DNA of 64,000 bases from Solenopsis invicta (Eukaryota; Arthropoda; Insecta; Hymenoptera; Formicidae), in contig NC_052668.1 in the NCBI RefSeq assembly GCF_016802725.1, forward strand, positions 11,353,001-11,417,000, in the 5' to 3' direction. Shown here in pieces: positions 57,361 through 64,000 of the stretch. Both the position numbers and the translations under genes were made by a program. The notes below the pieces were generated by a model. The model worked only from the letters and a program-made list of their open reading frames with translations. It searched no databases and was not told the origin of the DNA. Within the stretch, counting starts at the first letter, position 1. The number at the start of each line of letters is the position of its first letter.

Positions 57361-59800
57361 TAGAATATGATGTTACAGAGTTGACTCGTACAGCTCGTAA
57401 GGAAGGAACACGAAATAAGAAGTAAGAAATGGCAAATTGATTTTCAAGCTATATCGATTGGTCAATCATGTACAGGTATGGCGCGACGTGCAAAAAAACA
57501 CGCGCCGTGATTGGTATATCGGCTAACAATCCCACGATTCGGAGAAGGAAAGTCGGTCGCACGTGTGTCACGCTTATTATTGCTCAAAATTGGCATAAAG
57601 TGAACGCGCCGCCTCGTGTACTCAAGAAAATCGTTTGTTCCCTCAAATGCGTAACGAGCCACGTTATCATTAACCCATACGGAGTCCCGTCGCGTTAATT
57701 GAGAAGTATTAATTAGTCTCGCATACCGTGGCAATCAAATATGGGGAGCAGCTGAAAAATTACAACGTTATCAGTCAGTTGCACCGCAATTCGATTCACG
57801 CGGTTGAGCAAGAGTGTGACCAACGATCGGAATATACCCTCGTGAAGAAACATCGAGGAAGATATCGATCCGTAACGAATCTAAATCGTGATCGACCGTC
57901 GGAGGAGGAATCGACGACGCCGGTCCCCCGTCGGACGACGTTCCACCGCGTACAAGCTCAAGGACACTCGGACACCCTGGAATTCAGAACTGGTGGAACA
58001 CACGACGCGCGTGCTCGTTCTGGAATTTTGACCGTTTCTTTGCGCATTGTCTTGTCTTTGCCCGCGCCTCGCGCCGTGAAGAAACGCGTCTTTCGCGCAA
58101 TTATCCGCAAGAATATGCGAAAAGCGCAGACCGCATAGACGCAAGCCGCAAAACAGCCGGGCGGCCGTGCGATCCAATTAAGCGGCGGTTGCGGATCATA
58201 AGCGTTCGAGTAGAGCCGTCGAATAATCTTACATCAGGAATACACGTCAGGTACTCGATAATCTGCGAGACGTGCAATTTTCTCGCATCGTGTAAATGGC
58301 AACGCGAGTGTGTTTTCAGGTTCTCAGGCCTCTAAAACTCCGGAGTTCAGCATCCTCAGCCTCGCGATACATCATCGCGATCGGAGGCGCGTCGGTTTAA
58401 GCGATTTAAACGCGGCGGAAATTCGCCGAGGCGAGTCGCACCGAAATTTACGTCGCGCGTATTTCACGTCTCCGATCGTCGGGGTGCCCGGGGTGCCTCT
58501 ACGAAACGCGCGTGCACAAAGAGGAGGATCAGGTCGCTGAAAGTCGTGCGGAGTCGCAGTCGCCGCCGCCGTAGCGAGTGGTGTCGGAATACGTGTTATG
58601 TAATGGCGTATAATAGTCATCGATAAGTATTACGTGACGGTGCTCTCAAAGATGAAGGGCGATAACGTCACACCTTTACAGATTGTTCGATCGATATAGT
58701 CTCAACGAATACCTGACTTGGAAGGCACTTTGTTGTCAAAGAGGAAGGTTCAAAGAAACTATACGTGTGTATGTGTGTGCGGATCATGTGTATAATTTTG
58801 TACTTATTGTTAGAACATAAGTGGAATAGAAAGATTAGCCCCGTTGAAGAGTTGAATTGTAGAAATAGCATTAACGTCGGGATCACCGTGCTATAAAATC
58901 GTGCCGCGTGGAAAGGGAAATAATTAGCTAATTGGTTGCACCTGTACCGCGGCGGAGACGCGCGAGGGGAACGTTGGAAATAATAGCTGAGAGCCTTCTA
59001 GGTTCTTAGAGCGATAGACGGAGCCGGGGACGCGAGACGGAGCCGCGTCGGGGACCGTGCGGATGAGCGACACTGGTTTCAATAAGGCAAGAACACGGGC
59101 CCGGCAAACCGCAAGTCATGTTGGTTCATTACGCCGCCCCACGTGAGAGTAAGATGAGACTTCGAAACTAACCTAAGCCGCTCTGATGGGGTCCGCCTCG
59201 CGCGTAGCCGGGGCTCGGTATAACGTTTAAGGCCGCATAGTGCGCTCTATCCCTCCGGGCTCCCTCCGCTCCTTCTCTCGCCGAAAGGAGCGGTGCGGCA
59301 GGGGAGGGAAAAAAAGAAAGCCGCGGGATATATTCCGCAAACGCGCTATAAATTCTTGGAGAGATTGCGTTTGCGCCCGTACGCTTTGGGGGCATTAATT
59401 AAACCCGCATAGCCGTGCCCCGTGCACGGGCGGACGCTAGACGATCCTTGGTCCCGCCTGGAATTTCCTTTTTCGACCGCGAGTAACTGGGAGTCCCCGC
59501 GCGCGCCGTTTTAATAAGAACGTACGTACACGCGCGCGTACCGAGCTACCAGAAGAACATTCATCACTCAACTACGATCAGATATTTCCTCGCACGTTTG
59601 ATCCGCAACGGTTCATTAATCTATTGAACTGTACATTGTATCAGAGAAACGTGTCACTGTAAATAATATAATTAGAAGCTCCATGCACACACAGTTTTTG
59701 CGTTAGACGGATATTCAGTTTAGCTCGTTGGCTTCGAAATCCATGACGAGCTAGGCTTCTTCGTTCAGTATTCTTCGTGTGTTTCACGCGAGAGCAATGA
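57361..59800. other. CpG-rich unique non-coding sequence
   Basis: A 136-codon plus-strand frame (57728-58138) and its antisense lack known domains. CTATAAAATC near 58891 is a bare TATA-like match. No exon is supported. Confidence 0.5.
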
Positions 59801-59806
59801 CGCCGC

Positions 59807-59815
59807 TATATAAAG
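59807..59815 (+). promoter_or_regulatory. TATA-box candidate (TATATAAAG)
   Basis: TATATAAAG fits the TATA consensus closely and lies at the start of a CpG-rich segment. A start site would be expected near 59835-59840. The sequence there lacks a clear TCAGT initiator; a CRE-like TGACGTTA follows at 59843-59850. No gene is recognised downstream in this window. Confidence 0.25.
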
Positions 59816-60460
59816 CGTAGCGAAGATCTAACGCGCCGGTTCTGACGTTACGGTTAACTCTCATCCGGCCCGGAGATAGCCCGAGCACGTTATCTTCTCT
59901 TCGTGGTTAACCCTGCGAGGAGGAACGCAGAAGAAAACACGGGGAAGATATACGCGAGAAGTACGCTCGGCCGGCCGGCCGGCTGGCCGGTCCTTCCTCC
60001 CGACCCTCCCAGACGCGCGGTATGATTAAATACGGAGGAGGAAGCGCGGTCACGACGCAAGGCGGACGCGTCTAAGATGAGTTAGAATCCACCGGCGGTT
60101 ATGTGCCACAGCCCGTACGGTTAATTGGAATTTAGTGATCGTAAGTCGCGCCGCGCTCGTCGAGCCGGCTACCACAGACCGACCGACCGGCCGGCTGGCC
60201 GACCGACCGGCCTGTCGACCTCGAAGAATCGCAATTTCCAGATCGTTCCGTCGACCAGCCATGAGAACGCAATAACAGGAGGATATTGTCCACGACGCAA
60301 GATCGATCGCTAGATCGAGTCGCGCTTATCGAAAACGGATAGTTCATTCGAGCCTATCATACGCTTGTCGACGAGTACGGACACGGAATGATGCGAGTAG
60401 CGCGCGAAGCGATGATGAGAAAGTAATGAACACCGTTTGATATTAAACGCACATTAGTAT
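59816..60460. other. CpG-rich sequence with CCGG arrays
   Basis: Arrays of CCGG/GGCC units occur at 59968-59990 and 60176-60212. The short Arg/Gly/Pro-rich frames here are repeat-driven. Confidence 0.55.
60176..60212 (+). repeat. GACC/CCGG tetranucleotide array
   Basis: Mixed GACC and GGCC units, related to arrays at 59968-59990 and 62358-62388. Confidence 0.9.
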
Positions 60461-61060
60461 CTGATCTTGTTGCGCCAATTAAGGACGTTTTGGTTATGAA
60501 GTACGAGCTAACAGTTATTGAAATTTAAAGACTGATGATTTCTCTAGGTTCTTTGTTCTTTTTTTTTCTTAATCAACAAAAAATTTTAATCGCGCATACC
60601 AGAATTTTAGTTCTGAATCTAGCCGCAAAGAAGAGAACAATGAAAAATTTGATTTGTAATGTTTTTTGCAGCGAAAATTAAATATTATATTTTGCTGCAG
60701 TTTTAAATAAATAACTTTTAAACGTATAAGTGGATCTTTAAATAAATTTTTAAATATTTATTAGAGTTTTATTAATGTAAAAATTTTGATTTAATTGGTA
60801 ATGCTACTTCTCCATGTTTTTTATTGCAAAATGCGATTTTACATAAGAATCAATAGCAAATAAAAAATTAAAAATTAACTTTGAAACCAATAAGTGAATT
60901 GTGCTCAAATTTTACACAGATATTCAAATGTAATTTTAGTGTATATATTCTATGAAATTTTTATTTTTATTTTTGCAGGTAATATTTTGAGATCCATACA
61001 TCTTTAAACGTAGAAAAGACTATCACCCTCTCGCAAAATCGAGAGGGGTCCAGTGATGTG
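60461..61060. other. AT-rich island with a splice-like motif and a short hairpin
   Basis: TTTTTATTTTTGCAG ends at 60978 and is followed by GTAATA, a weaker tandem 3'/5' splice motif. ACCCTCTCG and CGAGAGGGG (about 61025-61048) form a small GC hairpin. The AT-rich part is otherwise unassigned. Confidence 0.4.
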
Positions 61061-61069
61061 AAACACGTT

Positions 61070-61622
61070 CAGAGTTGGGTAAGTTAATATATGTTTTTTA
61101 TTAAATTAAGTTAAAGTTAACAGCTTATAAAATTAATTTAGTTACATTAAAAATTGCACAAACAAAAAACTAACTAGTTGAAGGTTACGTTAAGATTATA
61201 TCAACTGAGTTAAATTACAAGTTGATTTAAAAAAGCATTTTATTCATGTTAAAAAAATTCACAAGTTTTTAAAGTTGGATTACTCAAAACAGTAATAATA
61301 TGGATTATATTATTGAACAAATTTAATATTTTATTTGTAAATTAAGTTTATTTAAAATGACAAAGAGATATTATTTTTATGTGAGAATACATTTTATCTT
61401 TTATAATTTTGTCTTTCACATATACTTTACACGATTAAATCTTTCATTTAGGAAATAAGTTAAAGTTAATGTGTTAATAAATTAAAGTTTACGTATTTCA
61501 AAAATAATCAGTTAAAACGAAAAATTAAATTATTTAAAAGTAACTAAGTTAAGTTACAAGTTATTAACATTGTTATTTATGTAACTTTCACCTTTTTAAC
61601 CATAAGTTATTATCCAACTCTG
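61070..61622. mobile_element. hAT-like MITE with CAGAGTTGG termini
   Basis: The left end reads CAGAGTTGGGTAAGTTAATA and the right end, reversed, CAGAGTTGGATAATAACTTA. The flanking octamers AACACGTT (61062-61069) and GACAAGTT (61623-61630) match at 6 of 8 positions, consistent with a decayed 8-bp target duplication. CAGAG fits the YARNG terminal consensus of hAT elements. The 553-bp interior is AT-rich (TTAAGTTAAAGTTAA blocks) and has no transposase frame. Confidence 0.78.
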
Positions 61623-62162
61623 GACAAGTTAATAGGAAACTTATTTTCGAGCAAATGTGTTTACTGATGACTTTCGCGACGACCACTTTTATTTATCTTA
61701 GGCCATCGAGGGGAGATCGCTCGTGTAGATAGTGCCCGTACAAGAGAGCGGCACGAATTATTTCGTCGTCTTTCCGATCGACGGCGGCATACGCGACGTG
61801 GCGCGATTCTCCGCGCAAACAAAGTGATTCACGATATTAAAACGGTGGTAAACGTCGTCGACATTGTAAACCTCGGGCGTGTGGAACGTTAAAGCGGACG
61901 CTAACGCACGCCGTAATTTCCGTCTGGCTAGAACAAGCGCCGAGCGCGGCGGCGGCGCACGCGAATCTCTCAGCGATTAATGACAATAATTTCAAATTCA
62001 AATTGACAGCCGCGCTCGCTTATCGACCGGCACGATCCGCCCCGAAATGCCGCGCGTCTCTCCCGGGGTCTCGCAGACGTCTCGCCGCGCGCTTGGACTT
62101 TCGGCGATACGAAACCTCGCGCGGGATTCACGAGGGTCCCGGGTATACGTGCTCGCGTCCGA

Positions 62163-62188
62163 GCGGCGCGGCGCGGCGCGGCGCGGCG
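62163..62188 (+). repeat. (GCGGC)5 pentanucleotide repeat
   Basis: Five perfect GCGGC units. Confidence 0.95.
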
Positions 62189-62357
62189 ATAGCAATCTAC
62201 ATCCTTAATTCCGCGGGTTGTCCGGTCCCGGGCCGAGGTGGATTGTAAAGTCGAAACGTCAAAACGCACACCGGCCACTCGGACCGACCACTCGTGCGCT
62301 GCCCACCCACGTACATACGTACGTGCGTCTTCTCTCGCACGCGCGTGTGCACGCCTC

Positions 62358-62388
62358 TGGCCGGCCGGCCGGCCGGCCGGTCGGTCGG
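62358..62388 (+). repeat. (GGCC)n tetranucleotide array
   Basis: Perfect GGCC units followed by GGTC units. Each unit is itself palindromic, so the array is a strong hairpin former. Confidence 0.95.
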
Positions 62389-62845
62389 CTCGCTCGTGAC
62401 GATTCTCGACGCGGATGGGAACTGAAAGGGGGAATTATACATATAGAAACGCGTTTTCTCCCCGTGTGTGTGCCTTAAGTACTTCTTTTCCAGGAACGCG
62501 CTAAGCCAAATACACACGGAAATGAGATGCGTCAGTAATGTGGGATAAACGCGTGCAATGGCGTGTCGAAATTGCAGACGTACGGCAACGCGATGCGGAA
62601 GGAATGCAAGCGCGCGAGAGGATGGAATAACTGCGCGCGAAGCGCGAAGAGATCGGCGCGTAAAAGCGGAGCGAAAGGGCCGTCCGTCCGGTGTGTCGCG
62701 AAAGTGTCGGGAAAAATGTTTGGATTAACGCGACGTCGCCGTCGTGTCGTACGCACGCGGCAGTGCCACGGCAAAATGCGTACGACTGCGTATGGTACGC
62801 TCGAACGCACGTGCGCGCACGCGACTGTATTCGCGTCCCGACATT

Positions 62846-62901
62846 GTCCATAATTTAATGACTTTATCGCCCGCCACGATCGTTTAAACCTGTCCTCGCC
62901 G
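62846..62901 (+). repeat. Duplicated 56-bp block, copy 1
   Basis: It starts GTCCATAATTTA and ends with a 26-bp core (62876-62901, beginning ACGATCGTTTAAACCTGTCC) that is identical to 63224-63249. Upstream of the core the copies share a TTTATCGC block with a few differences. Confidence 0.92.
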
Positions 62902-62923
62902 TGTTTCAGAGGCGAAAGTCTCT

Positions 62924-62929
<6 letters not shown>

Positions 62930-62954
<25 letters not shown>
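62930..62954 (+). repeat. (TC)12 microsatellite
   Basis: An uninterrupted TC run within a CT-rich patch, between the two copies of the duplicated block. Confidence 0.95.
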
Positions 62955-63071
62955 GCTTTCTTTTTCCCTCCAATTGTGGTATTCGCGCGTTCGCGCCAGA
63001 CGCAGCGAAGACGGGAGCTCGCGTCTTTCTCCGATCAATCCGAGAGCGAACGTCGTGGACCGAGATTCACG

Positions 63072-63100
63072 TGACGACGACGACGACGACGAGGACGACG
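63072..63100 (+). repeat. (GAC)n triplet repeat
   Basis: About nine GAC units with one GAG interruption. Confidence 0.95.
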
Positions 63101-63192
63101 ATGCTACACGTCCGGTGGATTTGCGAGGGGCACGCAGACTCGGCGAGCGATTCTGCGAGCGGGCCCCGATCACGTCGTCGCGTCGGGGCCCC

Positions 63193-63249
63193 GTCCAATA
63201 ATTTAGCGAGTTTATCGCTTATGACGATCGTTTAAACCTGTCCTCGCCG
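63193..63249 (+). repeat. Duplicated 57-bp block, copy 2
   Basis: It starts GTCCAATAATTTA and ends with the same 26-bp core as 62876-62901. It is preceded by an inverted pair GGGCCCCGA / TCGGGGCCC (63161-63169 and 63183-63191). Confidence 0.92.
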
Positions 63250-63850
63250 CCGCTTCGACGGAAAGAAGAGGGACCGCGCGCAGCAGAGGAGAGGAGAGGA
63301 GAGGATACTTTTCGCTCTCTTCGCCCGGCTAATTATTCGTCTTGCTGAGTTTCATACGGCGGGAGAAAAATCCAGCGGGATTAAGCAAGCGCCGAGCGAG
63401 AAATATCGAATGCCTATCGCGGCGATATTTCGTCTCCGCGGGAATATTATTATCATAATCTTAACGGGATGGGCAGAATGATTTCGCGCCGCTTCTCTTC
63501 CACGAGATACAGTCGCGGTCAAGATTTTTCGCTATACGTCTCGCCACGCGGAGATCTATACCGCGCGCGGCGCAACGAGCGAGCGGAATTGCCGGCACGT
63601 AGGAGGTCAAGATCTTAGATCGGTCGGAGCGTCCGCAATAATCGGCGATTTCTAGCGATGGAATTGGCGCCGGGCCGCCGTTTATGCCGGGATCGGTCGA
63701 TTGGCCGATCTGACGTATCCGCGAAAACGGATCGACGGATCGCGAGGGATCGTGAGAGAGGGACGTACCGGAAGAGTGCTTCGCGCGAACGTGGGCGCGA
63801 GATTGCATTTCTCGCGCGCTCCTTCTCGCAACTTTTTCCGCCGTTCTAAG

Positions 63851-64000
63851 TACGCTACTTGAGAAAAAAATTTATTTAATTTTAAGGAATATTTGTTCAA
63901 TTATAGAATTTTTTTAATTTTAGTACATTTTTTTAAATAATTTTAGTAAATTTTAATTTAATTAAAATTTAAAAAATGAATTCTTGTTAAAAAATTTATC
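63851..64000. other. AT-rich island cut by the window edge
   Basis: It opens with CTACTTGAGAAAAAAATTTA, which resembles the CACTGAGAAAAAAA end of the fold-back at 28.8 kb. It may be the left end of another such element, but only 150 bp are visible. Confidence 0.35.

Larger units (their letters stand above)
61631..63850. other. CpG-rich sequence with clustered simple repeats
   Basis: It includes (GCGGC)5 at 62163-62188, a CCGG array at 62358-62388, (TC)n at 62930-62954, (GAC)n at 63072-63100 and (AGAGG)4 at 63285-63304. Overlapping frames up to 213 codons span these repeats and lack domains. An acceptor-like ACTTCTTTTCCAG ends at 62493, followed by an open 41-nt stretch with a poor donor. Confidence 0.5.

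Noticed and set aside
57728..58138. 136-codon plus-strand frame
   Set aside because: Less repetitive than most, so I looked for a family, but none is recognisable and there is an antisense frame of similar size.
1..64000. tRNA, rRNA, snRNA or conserved miRNA genes
   Set aside because: Looked for T-loop GGTTCGAATCC-like motifs, U6-like sequence and several well-known insect miRNA mature sequences by eye and found none. A covariance-model scan would be needed to exclude them.
1..64000. CRISPR array or bacterial insertion
   Set aside because: No regularly spaced direct repeats with unique spacers, and no bacterial-like dense coding; all tandem arrays are simple microsatellites.

Overview
No confidently recognisable protein-coding gene, tRNA, rRNA, CRISPR array or prokaryotic-type operon is present in this 64 kb. 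The window reads as non-coding eukaryotic nuclear DNA. CpG-rich, GC-rich unique sequence alternates with AT-rich islands of about 0.3-1.8 kb, and many of those islands contain small transposon-derived repeats. Microsatellites of the (TC)n, (AT)n, (GTGC)n, (GAC)n and GGC types are frequent. High CpG content, sharp GC/AT mosaicism and small MITE-like elements are what I would expect of a hymenopteran insect, probably an ant. That assignment is an inference from composition; no marker gene supports it.

Layout. 1-1.4 kb and 2-10.6 kb: CpG-rich unique sequence with a pyrimidine tract, a purine tract, a good 5' splice-site consensus and a weak TATA candidate. 10.6-14.9 kb: mixed, with a long GAC/GAA array and a 1.7 kb AT-rich island. 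17.0-17.9 kb: a full-length copy of MITE-A; relatives lie at 1.5-1.9 kb (internally deleted) and 48.7-49.6 kb (full length, nested in another element). 22.0-22.4 and 35.5-35.9 kb: two inverted copies of another AT-rich repeat. 25.8 kb: a near-ideal tandem 3'/5' splice site (polypyrimidine-CAG|GTAAGA), candidate recursive-splicing point or 57-nt cassette exon. 27.6-29.2 kb: AT-rich island with terminal-inverted-repeat and fold-back elements. 37.9-38.2 kb: a fold-back family. 43.2-43.6 and 54.8-55.3 kb: two inverted copies of a repeat differing by an internal microinversion. 44.2 kb: the best exon-like segment. 56.9-57.4 kb: a TTAA-flanked, piggyBac-like MITE. 61.1-61.6 kb: a hAT-like MITE. 59.8-63.8 kb: CpG-rich DNA with a TATA-like box, three CCGG arrays and a 56-bp block present twice 348 bp apart.

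The simplest reading is that the window lies within a very large intron, or a gene desert, of an insect gene, with the recursive-splice candidate suggesting plus-strand transcription. Most long open frames arise because GC-rich, stop-poor or pyrimidine/purine-biased DNA stays open on several frames at once; they match no family I recognise and are listed as rejected. All alignments here were made by eye, so element boundaries away from the terminal repeats are approximate.
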